Under the pieces are notes generated by a model. The model was not told where the DNA came from and did no database searches. It worked only from the letters and a program-made list of their open reading frames with translations. DNA of 64,000 bases from the NCBI GenBank assembly GCA_023460575.1, contig JAEWPQ010000185.1:1-64000 (forward strand), given 5' to 3'. The first letter of the stretch is position 1; each line of letters starts with the position of its first letter. The position numbers and the translations under genes were made by a program. This DNA comes from Bacillota bacterium. Lineage in GTDB: Bacteria > Bacillota > Clostridia > Lachnospirales > Lachnospiraceae. Positions 8,502-17,730 of this stretch are shown here, one piece after another.

Positions 8502-10463
8502 TTATTTGTTTTCCTTTGCTAACTCAAATTTAGAAACCAGTTTTGTCATGATTAAAGATTGCCCGGACAGCTCCTGGGCATACGCTGCACTTTCCTCTGC
8601 TGTGGCAGCATTGGACTGTACCACTCCGGAAACCTGCTCTATGCCGATCTTTAATTGTGAAACTGCCTCGGACTGTTCTGAGGAACTGCCTGATATTTCA
8701 TTCACTAATTCGGAAACCTCCTGTGTACTCCTTACAATCTGCTCCAGGGAATGTGAAGTTTCTAAGGCAATTTCATTTCCATTTTTTACCGCCTCAATGG
8801 ATTTTTCAATCAAAGCCGCAGTATCCCTGGCTGCATCCGCACTTTTTCCTGCCAGGTTCCGTACTTCATCTGCCACTACTGCAAATCCTTTTCCGGCCTC
8901 TCCCACTCTGGCAGCCTCCACAGCTGCATTCAGAGCAAGAATATTGGTCTGAAAAGCAATATCTTCCACAACTTTAATGATTTTTCCGATTTCGGTGGAT
9001 GTCTCACTGATCTCATTCATTGCGCTCACCAGTTTATCCATCTCCTGCTGCCCGCTGCTCACCTGATTCACTGCCTGCAGGGACATTGCTCCGGCTTTTT
9101 CTGCATTTGCGGCATTGGAACTGATGTGATGGGAGATATCAGAGATGGTCGCCGCTATTTCTTCAACCGAACTGGCCTGCCGTGTGGCACCCTGTGATAA
9201 CTGCTGGGAAGATTCCGCCACCTGCTCTGAACTGCTGCTTACTTCACTGGCAGAAACAATGATTTCTCTGAATGCTTTATTTAACTGATCCGTGATCTGG
9301 TTTAACGATGTCTGTATTTCTATAAATTCACCTTTGTATTCTACATCAGATGACACGTTTAAGTTACCGGCAGACACCTGCTGTAAGATATAAGCGATTT
9401 CCTGAATATAGGATTTAAGGGAACCTATCATATCAGCAATACTTCTTGTTAATATGCCGATTTCATCCTTACTGTTATGTATATAAACTTCGCTTTCCAG
9501 ATCTCCATTTGCCAAAAGCTCCATCCGTCCGGTTATTTTCTTTATCGGTTTTGACAGGCTGTCAGCCAGGGTAAAGCTTGCGATTATACCGATTATAATT
9601 AAAATGCCGGACGAAACCAGCAGCAGGAGGATGGTATAAATGATAGAGGCGGTCATTTCTTTAAGGGGTGCTACCACTCCATAGGACCAGCCGTCGGAAT
9701 TGCTCACAGGACCATATGCACAGATTCTGGCTCCCGTCTCATATTCATACCGGTCTACTGCCTTTTCCCCTTTTATCATTTTATTATAGACTTTTGATGC
9801 ATTTACAAGGGATGGATCTGTTTTTGCCTTTTCTATAAAGTTTTGTCTTTCCTCAACCAGATTTGGACGTTTATTGGCAACGAAGGTACCTGTGCTGTCC
9901 AGCATAAATACATTGCCCGTCTTTCCGATCACAATATTTTCAATAATCCTGCTGAAATAAAGACTGTCTAAAACACCGATTACCACACCGGAGCCAGAGG
10001 GCAGAGGCGAACATACGTAAAATACCATCTGATTGTCCAAAGCTTCCGTAGAGGAAATAGTGGTTTTCCCATTTAAACTGTCTGTAAAAAAACTTTTTGC
10101 TGAAAAATCCTGCCCATCTAAAGCTTTATCCGTACTGGATAACTTCCCATCCGGACCGGCAACCGCAAACGTTTTAAACTTAGTGTTTTTTAACGCTGCA
10201 CCCATGGAATTAAGCTTCTTATTCAAATCACCCGGCTTCACTTCTCCCAGCTGACTGGCAAGACTTTGTGCCTGTTCTTTTAACAGACTGATCTCTGCCG
10301 CCAATGCAGTGTCTGCAATTTCTCCCATTGCTTTCATGTCACTTTTCGTATTTTCCGTTATACTGAAATAGCTGGCACTGATTCCTGTAATTACATTGAC
10401 TGCTGATGTTGCAAATAACAAAAGAAATATAACAAAAAACAGTTTACCCTTTATCGTCTTCAT
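8502..10463 (-). CDS. Methyl-accepting chemotaxis protein with a Cache sensor domain
   Basis: A 653-residue chemoreceptor. It has TM1 (about 7-29), an extracellular double-Cache-type sensor (about 35-270), TM2 (about 275-300) and a HAMP domain (about 302-355). A long cytoplasmic coiled-coil signalling domain follows, whose hairpin tip reads [20 protein letters not shown]. Cache domains typically bind amino acids, organic acids or other small metabolites; no ligand motif is decisive here. There is no C-terminal CheR/CheB tethering pentapeptide. It is monocistronic with a strong terminator. No che or flagellar operon is in the window, so it would report to one elsewhere. Confidence 0.95.
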   Translation of the reverse strand: MKTIKGKLFFVIFLLLFATSAVNVITGISASYFSITENTKSDMKAMGEIADTALAAEISLLKEQAQSLASQLGEVKPGDLNKKLNSMGAALKNTKFKTFAVAGPDGKLSSTDKALDGQDFSAKSFFTDSLNGKTTISSTEALDNQMVFYVCSPLPSGSGVVIGVLDSLYFSRIIENIVIGKTGNVFMLDSTGTFVANKRPNLVEERQNFIEKAKTDPSLVNASKVYNKMIKGEKAVDRYEYETGARICAYGPVSNSDGWSYGVVAPLKEMTASIIYTILLLLVSSGILIIIGIIASFTLADSLSKPIKKITGRMELLANGDLESEVYIHNSKDEIGILTRSIADMIGSLKSYIQEIAYILQQVSAGNLNVSSDVEYKGEFIEIQTSLNQITDQLNKAFREIIVSASEVSSSSEQVAESSQQLSQGATRQASSVEEIAATISDISHHISSNAANAEKAGAMSLQAVNQVSSGQQEMDKLVSAMNEISETSTEIGKIIKVVEDIAFQTNILALNAAVEAARVGEAGKGFAVVADEVRNLAGKSADAARDTAALIEKSIEAVKNGNEIALETSHSLEQIVRSTQEVSELVNEISGSSSEQSEAVSQLKIGIEQVSGVVQSNAATAEESAAYAQELSGQSLIMTKLVSKFELAKENK

Positions 10464-10567
10464 GTGCGAATATCCCCTTGCCGTAATATTTAAATATAAT
10501 AAATATTATACATTGAGATTGATAATTTTACAAATATTTATTTCAAAATTCGACTAAATTTTACAAA

Positions 10568-11764
10568 TTATTCTACAATCATGCTGAGGATATCCCGCCT
10601 CATGGAATTTGGAGCTGATGTTTCCGGTTCACCTATCCGCAAAAGCATCTGTATGGCCTGGCCCTGGCCGGCGTATTCATTCCTGAAATTATCATATGGC
10701 TGTTTCATCTCCGGATATTCTTCCAGTACCTGACTCAAAGGCTGCATGGCAATACCCAGGGTATGTCCTGTAAGGATCAGCCTGCTGTAAAGCATACCGC
10801 TTAGCACCTGGTCTGTCCTGCTGTTACCGCTGGTGGTTATGACAGCATAGGCGGGTGTATGGTCTACTGCTGTTTTAGTATAATGAATGAAGTTTTGAGA
10901 TGCACCCTTTCCTTCATTTATTGAGGGGAACATGGTGATTAATCCCTGCAGCAGATACAGTTTAAAACCGGAGGCTCCCTGTCCTTCAACGGAATAACCC
11001 CAGCGGTATTTGTTCTTCTCTCTTTCATTTGCACGGAATATTGCGTTTGATTCGTCCATAACCCTGGTTACTCCGGCCTCAATCTTTGCGCTTTCTATGA
11101 CATAGTTCCCAATTTTATCCAGATCTGCTTTTTCTGTATAGAATTTTATAGACAGCCCGTTCTCATCCGGCAGTTTTGTAAGCTTTGAAATCTGTAAAGA
11201 ATCAGGGGCTTCCTTCATATAATTTCCCCGGTTTGTATCTGCCAGAAACATCCCGTTATAGAAGGGACTTTCTTCCGGCTTAGCAGATGAAAGCGTGATC
11301 TTTGCAACCGGTTTTTTATCCATGCTGTTTAAAAGATCTCCTTCCTCATACTCACCCACTGGAAAAATCGCGATATCCGCGTGAAATCCTTCCTTTTGTC
11401 CTGCCACTCTGACATATTCTAAAAATGTTCCCTGAGTGATCATCATCTGCCGGTAAAGGGGATCCACCTCTTTTGTGGTCCGGGAGCTGTCTGCATATAA
11501 GTAAAATACCATGGGATCTGCTTGATCCAGCTTCACTTTCCACGGCTGCATATTATGGTTGTTTGCAGCAAGCAGTCCGGCAGCTGCCAGCCGTATTCGT
11601 GGATCTGTATACTTTGCTGCATAATTTTTATCCCATGGTTCTAAATAAGACTGGTTCATAAATCCTCCGCCAAGAATAAATAATCCAAACAAAAGCAATA
11701 AGATCAAACCGGCAGCGCTGGTAAAGATCTTAAAAAGAATCTTCCTGCCTGACCTTATTTTCAT
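10568..11764 (-). CDS. Membrane-anchored Acg/nitroreductase-like protein
   Basis: A 398-residue protein with one N-terminal membrane segment (about 10-31) followed by an extracytoplasmic nitroreductase-fold domain. The segment NNHNMQPWKV (about 67-76) corresponds to the 'N-x-Q-P-W' FMN-site motif of Acg-type nitroreductase relatives, and SGMLYSRLILTGHTLGIAMQP further on fits the same fold. Acg-family proteins are thought to bind or sequester flavin; the reaction is unknown. Its ATG overlaps the stop of the TetR gene (ATGA) with AAAGGAG upstream, so the two form an operon under the TetR protein. Confidence 0.72.
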   Translation of the reverse strand: MKIRSGRKILFKIFTSAAGLILLLLFGLFILGGGFMNQSYLEPWDKNYAAKYTDPRIRLAAAGLLAANNHNMQPWKVKLDQADPMVFYLYADSSRTTKEVDPLYRQMMITQGTFLEYVRVAGQKEGFHADIAIFPVGEYEEGDLLNSMDKKPVAKITLSSAKPEESPFYNGMFLADTNRGNYMKEAPDSLQISKLTKLPDENGLSIKFYTEKADLDKIGNYVIESAKIEAGVTRVMDESNAIFRANEREKNKYRWGYSVEGQGASGFKLYLLQGLITMFPSINEGKGASQNFIHYTKTAVDHTPAYAVITTSGNSRTDQVLSGMLYSRLILTGHTLGIAMQPLSQVLEEYPEMKQPYDNFRNEYAGQGQAIQMLLRIGEPETSAPNSMRRDILSMIVE

Positions 11765-12423
11765 ACACCACGCTCCTTTCCGGTAACAAGCCGGAGTAAA
11801 AGCTTAAAGCACTCTTCTAAGAATTCCTCCACAGTAATATGGTGATAATTCTCCAGATAACCCTTTTTCCTGCGGCCTGCATGAAAGGCTCCTACGGTAA
11901 ATGACCATAAAATCAATGCGGTTTTCTCACAGTCCATATCACTTTTAAGGCTTCCGTCATTCTTTCCTTTTCTTAACGCTTCTGTAAGATAAAAAAGGAC
12001 CTCTTCACCCAGACGGTAACACTCTTCTTTGGAATCCCCGCTGACTCCGGTCTGATTGCCTTCGTCCTTTGTCTCATACTCCATAATTGCGTTAAAGTAA
12101 TCTTCATATTTTTCACGGAATGAAAATAAGGTATAAAAAATACAGCGAAGCTCTTCCAGAGCACTGGCTGGTTTTTCTTTTTCAAACCCTTCTTCCATCA
12201 TCTTGAGAAGCTGCTTATAACCTCTGATCATAATTTCAAAATAGATCTGTTCTTTGCTGTTAAAATACACATAAACAGTCCGTTTGCTGAATTCCGCTTT
12301 CTTTGCAACGGCATCCATGGATGAATTCTCATAACCGTTTGCAAAGAAAACTTTCTCTGCTGCATCAATGATATCCTTTCTCTTAATTTCTTTCTCCAGT
12401 TGCTTTCGTTCTTCCGCTCCCAA
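11761..12423 (-). CDS. TetR-family transcriptional repressor
   Basis: About 220 residues with an N-terminal TetR helix-turn-helix. The DIIDAAEKVFFANGYENSSM helix pair is followed by FSKRTVYVYFNSKEQIY, the recognition segment. The C-terminal ligand-binding half is all-helical and has no recognisable ligand signature. I choose the TTG at 12421-12423 as the start because AGGAGG sits 8 bp upstream; the longer frame begins with another TTG lacking such a site. It is co-transcribed with the Acg-like gene. A perfect palindrome next to its promoter suggests autorepression. Confidence 0.88.
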   Translation of the reverse strand: MGAEERKQLEKEIKRKDIIDAAEKVFFANGYENSSMDAVAKKAEFSKRTVYVYFNSKEQIYFEIMIRGYKQLLKMMEEGFEKEKPASALEELRCIFYTLFSFREKYEDYFNAIMEYETKDEGNQTGVSGDSKEECYRLGEEVLFYLTEALRKGKNDGSLKSDMDCEKTALILWSFTVGAFHAGRRKKGYLENYHHITVEEFLEECFKLLLRLVTGKERGV

Positions 12424-12458
12424 TTGCTGTTCCTCCTGTAATTCCGTTATCTGCAAAA

Positions 12459-12477
12459 AGTAAACTCTCAGTTTACT
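12459..12477. promoter_or_regulatory. TetR operator candidate
   Basis: AGTAAACT-CTC-AGTTTACT is a perfect 8-bp inverted repeat. It lies at the expected transcription start of the TetR/Acg-like operon, immediately after the -10 box. Related half-sites (GTTTACAGTTTA) recur inside the promoter spacer. This is typical of an autoregulatory TetR operator. Confidence 0.8.
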
Positions 12478-12479
12478 TA

Positions 12480-12508
12480 ATACTATAGCAGTTTACAGTT
12501 TATGTCAA
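12480..12508 (-). promoter_or_regulatory. Sigma-A promoter of the TetR/Acg-like operon
   Basis: On the minus strand, TTGACA (12503-12508), a 17-bp spacer and TAGTAT (12480-12485). The -35 box overlaps the thiD stop codon region, so the promoter is packed against the upstream operon. Confidence 0.8.
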
Positions 12509-13282
12509 TCCCCACATATGATTTAACGGACCGCTGCCCTTACCGATATTTAACTGGTCATTTAAAGCTCCTGTAATATAGTCTTTGGCGTTCTTTACAC
12601 TCTGTTCCAGGGAATAGCCATTTGCAAGGCTGCAGGCAATGGCAGACGACAGCGTGCATCCGGTCCCATGCGTATTGGGGTTGTCAATGCGTCTGCCTGT
12701 TATCCATATCATTTTTTCTTCTGTATACAAAAGATCATCGGAACTCTCCGTTAAATGGCCTCCTTTTATCAGGACTGCACAGTTCAGCTTTTGAAAGATT
12801 GCCTCCGCCGCTTTTTCCATGTCGTGTTTGCTGCTGATTTTTATACCCCAAAGTGCCTCCGCTTCCGGAATATTCGGTGTGACAAGAAGGGCCATAGGCA
12901 GCAGTTTCGTAACTAGCGCATCCATAGCAGTTTCAGAAAGCAGTTTCGAACCGCTGGTTGATATCATAACAGGATCAACTACCAGATTTTTCACGTTGTA
13001 TTCTGTTAGTTTTCCCACAATAGTATCTATAATGCCGCTGTTTGAAACCATACCGATTTTCACCGCATCCGGAATAATATCTGTAAAAATACTATCAATC
13101 TGCTGTCCTGCAAATTCAGGTGTCACATCCATAATTGATGTAACACCTGTGGTATTCTGGGCGGTCAGCGCCGTTATTACACTCATTCCATATACCTTGT
13201 GGGCAGTCATTGTCTTTAAATCTGCCTGAATACCGGCGCCTCCGCTGCAGTCCGAGCCCGCAATCGTCAAAACCTTTTTCAT
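12500..13282 (-). CDS. thiD: Hydroxymethylpyrimidine/phosphomethylpyrimidine kinase
   Basis: A 260-residue ribokinase-fold enzyme that phosphorylates HMP and HMP-P in thiamine synthesis and salvage. The N-terminal IAGSDCSGGAGIQADLKT motif (about 7-24), VVDPVMISTSGSKLL (about 100-114) and the C-terminal anion hole NTHGTGCTLSSAIA are diagnostic. It is the last gene of thiM-thiE-thiD and overlaps thiE by a TTATGA junction, with AAAGGAGG in front. It belongs to the TPP riboswitch regulon. Confidence 0.96.
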   Translation of the reverse strand: MKKVLTIAGSDCSGGAGIQADLKTMTAHKVYGMSVITALTAQNTTGVTSIMDVTPEFAGQQIDSIFTDIIPDAVKIGMVSNSGIIDTIVGKLTEYNVKNLVVDPVMISTSGSKLLSETAMDALVTKLLPMALLVTPNIPEAEALWGIKISSKHDMEKAAEAIFQKLNCAVLIKGGHLTESSDDLLYTEEKMIWITGRRIDNPNTHGTGCTLSSAIACSLANGYSLEQSVKNAKDYITGALNDQLNIGKGSGPLNHMWGLT

Positions 13283-13917
13283 AAAACAGCCTCCTTTGCC
13301 AGCGATAAAAGGGACTTCACTGCCCTTTTCTTATCCTGGGCAGCAAATACTGCGGAAATCACGGCTACTCCGTCAATATTGCTCCCTTTCAGCTTTAAGA
13401 TATTGTCCTCATTAATTCCTCCTATGGCAATTACCGGAATGGATACGGAACTGCAGATTTCTTTTAAAGTCTCAAAGGAAACAGGTCTGGCATCGGTTTT
13501 CGTAGAAGTTTCAAAGACTGCTCCAACCCCGATATAATCTGCACCGTTTTGTTCAGCCAGAAGTGCCTGTTCTTTTGTCTGGGCGGATACTCCAAGTATC
13601 TTGTCCTCTCCGATCAGTTCCCTGCATTTTTTCGCCTCTAAGTCCTTCTGGCCTACATGAACCCCGTCTGCTCCCACAGCCAGGGCAACTTTTATATTGT
13701 CATTGATCACAAAGGGGATTTTATACTTTGATGTAATTCTTCTAATCTCCTTCCCTTCGGCTACAAAGCTGTCAAAGTCAAGATTTTTTTCTCTCAGCTG
13801 GATAAAGGTGGCTCCTGATTCCAGGATTTCCTCCACCTGCTCATGAAGCCTGCTGCTGCCAAGCCACGTCCGGTCAGTGACCACATACAAAAGCATGTTT
13901 TCTTTAGATACATTCAT
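13279..13917 (-). CDS. thiE: Thiamine-phosphate synthase
   Basis: A TIM-barrel enzyme of 212 residues that joins HMP-PP and thiazole phosphate. Visible motifs are FIQLREKNLD, GVHVGQKD, GVGAVFETSTK and the C-terminal phosphate loop PVIAIGGINEDN. I prefer the ATG at 13917, behind AAGGTGC, over the longer start at 13947. The chosen ATG overlaps the thiM stop by 14 bp, which suggests translational coupling. It is the middle gene of the salvage operon. Confidence 0.96.
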   Translation of the reverse strand: MNVSKENMLLYVVTDRTWLGSSRLHEQVEEILESGATFIQLREKNLDFDSFVAEGKEIRRITSKYKIPFVINDNIKVALAVGADGVHVGQKDLEAKKCRELIGEDKILGVSAQTKEQALLAEQNGADYIGVGAVFETSTKTDARPVSFETLKEICSSVSIPVIAIGGINEDNILKLKGSNIDGVAVISAVFAAQDKKRAVKSLLSLAKEAVL

Positions 13918-14728
13918 ACTTTGCACCTTCTTCCAGCATTTTTTCATCCAGTCTGCTCATTTCATCAATCAAAAGCATACGGTATGTACCGGTTCCTCCA
14001 TGAAGTTCACACAGTCTTTTATATGCCAGTTCACCGCATAACCCCAGCCCGCATACGGCTGCTGCTGATGCGTTAAAAATATCACCGGAATTGGCACCAA
14101 TATAGCTTCCGGCAACAGCAGAAAGCATACAGCCCGTCCCAGTGATTTTACTCATCATGGAATGGCCGTTTCTGATTGCAAATACATGGTCCTTATCTGC
14201 CACCAGATCAATGGCACCAGTAATCACAATGACGGAGCCGGTTCTTTTTGAAAATGCTTTTGCAAAGTCTGCCACGCTTTTTAGATTCTCCTCTGTCACT
14301 TTATCTGCTTCACAGGCATCTACTCCCAAGGTTTTCCCTTCTCCTGCAGCCAGAAGTTTAATTTCAGATATATTTCCTTTAATCACGGAAAACTGTATCT
14401 CTTCCAAAAGCTGAAATGCTGTTTTATTCCGATATGCTGAAGCCCCGGCTCCTACAGGATCCAAAACAACAGGCAGGCCGCATTTATTTGCTGATTTTCC
14501 TGCTGCAGTCATGGATGCAGCCGTCCTCTCATTAAGGGTACCCATATTGAGCACCAGAGCGGAGGAAATAGCGGTGATGGCACGGACCTCATTGATGTCA
14601 TCCGCCATAATTGGGGATCCTCCGCTTGCCAGTATGATGTTGGCACAGTCGTTTACAGTCACATAGTTTGTGATTGCATGTACCAGTGGTACTTTGCTTC
14701 TTACATTTGTAATTATTTGTTCAAACAT
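13904..14728 (-). CDS. thiM: Hydroxyethylthiazole kinase
   Basis: A ribokinase-fold kinase of about 274 residues that phosphorylates the thiazole moiety for thiamine salvage. Signature segments are HAITNYVTVNDCANIILASGGSP, VLDPVGAGAS and the anion hole SKITGTGCMLSAVAG. The ATG at 14728 is the likely start, with AAGGAG about 9 bp upstream. The in-frame ATG at 14794 falls inside the riboswitch terminator hairpin and is unlikely to be used. First gene of thiM-thiE-thiD; no thiC, thiG or thiF is present, so the operon serves salvage. Confidence 0.96.
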   Translation of the reverse strand: MFEQIITNVRSKVPLVHAITNYVTVNDCANIILASGGSPIMADDINEVRAITAISSALVLNMGTLNERTAASMTAAGKSANKCGLPVVLDPVGAGASAYRNKTAFQLLEEIQFSVIKGNISEIKLLAAGEGKTLGVDACEADKVTEENLKSVADFAKAFSKRTGSVIVITGAIDLVADKDHVFAIRNGHSMMSKITGTGCMLSAVAGSYIGANSGDIFNASAAAVCGLGLCGELAYKRLCELHGGTGTYRMLLIDEMSRLDEKMLEEGAKYECI

Positions 14729-14759
14729 TTTTCTTACTCCTTTTCCTGGTTTTGAGGGA

Positions 14760-14794
14760 AAAAAATGAGATATGCCAAGAAAGACATATCTCAT
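14760..14794 (-). terminator. Terminator hairpin of the TPP riboswitch expression platform
   Basis: ATGAGATATGTC and GCATATCTCAT form a stem around a short loop, followed on the minus strand by TTTTTTTCC. It lies between the aptamer and the thiM ribosome binding site, as expected for transcriptional attenuation. Confidence 0.88.
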
Positions 14795-14799
14795 GATAT

Positions 14800-14894
14800 T
14801 CAGTAAGAGTGGCTGTCCCTACGTTGGCATTACCCAAATCAGGTTAAACGGGTCGAAGTTCTTAACTTCCTCTCAGCCGGGTCACCAGCTCCCC
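14800..14894 (-). ncRNA. TPP riboswitch (THI element)
   Basis: Read on the minus strand, the aptamer has the conserved blocks in order: GGGGAGC at the 5' end, CCGGCTGAGAGG, a variable P3 arm, ACCTGATTTGGGTAATGCC and ACGTAGGGA. These match the TPP aptamer core. The intrinsic terminator 3' of it indicates that TPP binding turns thiM-thiE-thiD off by premature termination. Confidence 0.97.
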
Positions 14895-14916
14895 AAAACT
14901 ATATTGATTTTTCTCG

Positions 14917-14945
14917 ATTTTAACACAGCAGACGTCCGAAGTCAA
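14917..14945 (-). promoter_or_regulatory. Sigma-A promoter of the thiM-thiE-thiD operon
   Basis: TTGACT (14940-14945), a 17-bp spacer and TAAAAT (14917-14922) on the minus strand, about 20 bp upstream of the riboswitch. The -35 box overlaps the stop codon of the upstream GGDEF/HD-GYP gene. Confidence 0.82.
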
Positions 14946-17548
14946 TTCGTTCTGATTACATGATTCACAAAAAAATCAACCAGTTTCGGATCAAACTGCT
15001 TTCCTGCACCCCGGATCAGTTCATTTCTTGCATAAGAAACCGGCATTGCCTTCCGGTAACTCCTGTCACTTGTCATTGCATCGTAGGCATCGGCTATGGA
15101 TATGATTCTTGCAAACAGCGGAATATCTGTTTTGCTTCTTCCCTTTGGATACCCCTTCCCATCCCACCGCTCATGGTGGCATAATACGATCTCTGCGATC
15201 TCCGACATATTGGGGGAGGTGTTTAATATGCGATATCCGATTTCTGAATGCTTGCGGATCTCGTGAAATTCATCTTCTGTTAAAATATCCGGTTTATTCA
15301 GCAGATTCTCCTGAATCCCGATTTTTCCGATGTCGTGAAGCAGCCCGGCTGCCTTAATCTTCTTAATGTCACTGTCTGGCATCCCCATCTGTCTGGCCAT
15401 TGTTTCACAAAGTTCTGCTACCCTCTGGGAATGCTGTTCCTCTCTTGGATTCTTTTCATGTAGGGTGTTTAATATAATCTCCAGGGTTTTGCTTCTTCTG
15501 CTGTAAGACTCATATAATTTGTTCTGATACATCTCATCTTCTGCCAGCTTCACAGCATTCTGAACAGATAAACCGGAATCCTTTATAATGCAATAACCGA
15601 ATGAAACTGACAGCTCGATTCCTTTGATGGTCTCGCCTGCACATTTTTCTTTTAATTCCCGGATATACTGTTCTGTCTCCGCTTTCTCAGTCTTTTTTAA
15701 TATAATAGCAAACTCATCTCCGCCTACACGGCTGACCAGTTCCCCTTCCTTTTGCGAATCTGCCAGTATTTCAGCAAATCGTTTCAGCATATAATCCCCA
15801 TATTCGTGGCCAAAGGAGTCATTCACCATCTTTAATCCGTTGAGATCGGAAAAAATAACGCTCATCGGATAATTCTCTTCCTGGTTCAGTTCTTTGGCTT
15901 TTTTGTCAAAATACCTTCTGTTATGCAGTCCGGTCACCTGATCATGATAACTGATTTCTTCAATTTCTCTGATATAGTTATGAGTTTCCGTTATATTTCT
16001 GGCAATTGCAATGACTTTATCATCAAACCATTTTACTATCCTGAGTTCATGATATTCTGTGACCCGGCCACTGGTCCATTCATATTCAATCTTCTGGTTC
16101 TCTCCAGTGAGAAAAACCCTGCTGATCAGCTCACTTCCCTTTGCAGCGATACGGCTGGGCATCACATCTTTAATATTTTTACCGATAAAACGATCCTTTT
16201 TAAAAAACAAATGATCCAAATCCCCGATGCAGTCAAGAAATACCCCTTCTTTGGAAATGACAAATACCGTGTCCGGAATGGCTTCCATCAGGGAATTTGC
16301 ATATTTCAGACTGTGATACATCTGGGTTTCCCGCTCTTTTAAGATCTGATTCTGCCGGATCAGCTGTTTCTGGGAATCAACATTCTCACTCAGGGACTGA
16401 TTAAGCTTTTCACTGCTCTGTTTTATCTGCCGCTTCATTTCATCAAGAGACTTACCTATTAATCCAAATTCGTCTGCTCTTGTTACCAGTTCACTGCTCA
16501 CTTCCTGGTCGAAACGGCGTTCTCCAATGCTTTTTATTTCACTTAAAATAGCGTTTACCGGACGGTCAATAATTCGGTCCGTGAGAATAAAAACGGTAAG
16601 GGACATAAACAGCAGAGAAAGCCCGAAAATCCATATAAATGTGTCTGACAGCTGGCGTAAAGGCCGGTTAATGGAGTTCTGAGGAATCTCAAAAACAATT
16701 TTCCAGCCCAGGTCATTGAGATTTTTATAATACAGGCTGATCTTTTGTTTGTTCCGGTAATAGGAAGTGCTTCCATTCTCATTGTTAATGATTTTAGAAA
16801 CAGCGGCAAGAAAGGACTGATTTTCTGAATCGTATACGCTGCCTTTTGCCTTTACCACTGCTTCGTTTTCCGCAGCAAGATAGGTTCCTTCCCTGTTGAT
16901 AATATAGGTAGTACCGTCATAACCGGCAATGTAGTCCGAGATAAATTTCTGCATGGAAGACAAACCTACATCCACAGTTACACAGCCGATATATGCTCCG
17001 TTTTCGTCTGTAACAGGCTGGGAACAGGTAATCATATACAAATTGCTGGTCTGGTCATAATACATATCGGTCCAGACTGTCTTATTCGTCTTTTTTGCAA
17101 GAGTGTAGTAATTCTGGGAAAAATAATCGTAATCAGAGTTGCTGTAATCAAACGTGGGGATAATCCGGTCACCATCTCTGTACACATAGGGACCCATATA
17201 TTTTTGAGACTGATTATAAAAATAAGGCTCAAACCAGAATCCAGCCCCTAAAATAAACGGATTATCCCTGACAACCGGCTCTAAAATATGAATGTAATAA
17301 TCCGGGGAATGATCTTTGTACCCATTCCCCGCAAACACCGCCAGAACCCGAGATATTTCAGCAGCATCATTCATGTTTTTTTCGATGATATTCTTCTGTA
17401 TTTCCTTTTCTGCAGATATTCTTTCACTGGTTTCCTGATCAACGATCCCCTTTGCTGTTCGTACACTTGCAATATAACTCAGCATGATGATCACACATAA
17501 TACAGGAATAACGATCAGAAGCATTTTCATTCGTATATGGCTAAGCAT
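14942..17548 (-). CDS. Cache-PAS-GGDEF-HD-GYP membrane c-di-GMP protein
   Basis: About 868 residues. It has an N-terminal TM segment, a large extracellular double-Cache sensor (about 35-290), a second TM near 305-330, a HAMP-like linker and a PAS domain (about 420-530). A GGDEF domain with RVGGDEFAIIL follows, then a C-terminal HD-GYP domain with HDIGKIGI and HHERWDGKGYPKG. Both catalytic motifs are intact, so it could make and degrade c-di-GMP. The I-site RxxD is absent (KEGE instead). The ATG at 17548 is chosen because GAGGTG lies 6 bp upstream. Monocistronic, with a TTGACA promoter about 100 bp upstream. Confidence 0.93.
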   Translation of the reverse strand: MLSHIRMKMLLIVIPVLCVIIMLSYIASVRTAKGIVDQETSERISAEKEIQKNIIEKNMNDAAEISRVLAVFAGNGYKDHSPDYYIHILEPVVRDNPFILGAGFWFEPYFYNQSQKYMGPYVYRDGDRIIPTFDYSNSDYDYFSQNYYTLAKKTNKTVWTDMYYDQTSNLYMITCSQPVTDENGAYIGCVTVDVGLSSMQKFISDYIAGYDGTTYIINREGTYLAAENEAVVKAKGSVYDSENQSFLAAVSKIINNENGSTSYYRNKQKISLYYKNLNDLGWKIVFEIPQNSINRPLRQLSDTFIWIFGLSLLFMSLTVFILTDRIIDRPVNAILSEIKSIGERRFDQEVSSELVTRADEFGLIGKSLDEMKRQIKQSSEKLNQSLSENVDSQKQLIRQNQILKERETQMYHSLKYANSLMEAIPDTVFVISKEGVFLDCIGDLDHLFFKKDRFIGKNIKDVMPSRIAAKGSELISRVFLTGENQKIEYEWTSGRVTEYHELRIVKWFDDKVIAIARNITETHNYIREIEEISYHDQVTGLHNRRYFDKKAKELNQEENYPMSVIFSDLNGLKMVNDSFGHEYGDYMLKRFAEILADSQKEGELVSRVGGDEFAIILKKTEKAETEQYIRELKEKCAGETIKGIELSVSFGYCIIKDSGLSVQNAVKLAEDEMYQNKLYESYSRRSKTLEIILNTLHEKNPREEQHSQRVAELCETMARQMGMPDSDIKKIKAAGLLHDIGKIGIQENLLNKPDILTEDEFHEIRKHSEIGYRILNTSPNMSEIAEIVLCHHERWDGKGYPKGRSKTDIPLFARIISIADAYDAMTSDRSYRKAMPVSYARNELIRGAGKQFDPKLVDFFVNHVIRTN

Positions 17549-17620
17549 ACCCATCACCTCTATCATATGTATTCTGATTCAAACCATTAATCTGTCATTC
17601 CATTCAAGCGTTCTTTCAAA

Positions 17621-17651
17621 TATTTTAATTATATTATCGTCAGGTTGTCAA
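17621..17651 (-). promoter_or_regulatory. Promoter candidate of the GGDEF/HD-GYP gene
   Basis: TTGACA at about 17646-17651 on the minus strand with TTAAAA/TAAAAT about 18 bp downstream. The spacing is slightly long, and a TATAAT inside the spacer is too close to the -35 box to be the partner. Confidence 0.5.
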
Positions 17652-17674
17652 GCTGAATTAAAGTTGTTAGTAAT

Positions 17675-17720
17675 AAAAAAAAGTAAGCGATGAATGAACA
17701 TTCTTCATCTATCGCTTACT
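17675..17720 (-). terminator. Terminator of the AraC-like gene
   Basis: On the minus strand AGTAAGCGAT pairs with ATCGCTTACT, extended by an inner GATGAA/TTCATC pairing, and is followed by TTTTTTTT. It lies about 11 bp after the AraC-like stop codon. Confidence 0.88.
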
Positions 17721-17730
17721 ATAGCATAAA

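Noticed and set aside
14728..14794. 22-residue N-terminal extension of ThiM
   Set aside because: The upstream ATG lies inside the riboswitch terminator stem; the ATG at 14728 has a good ribosome binding site.
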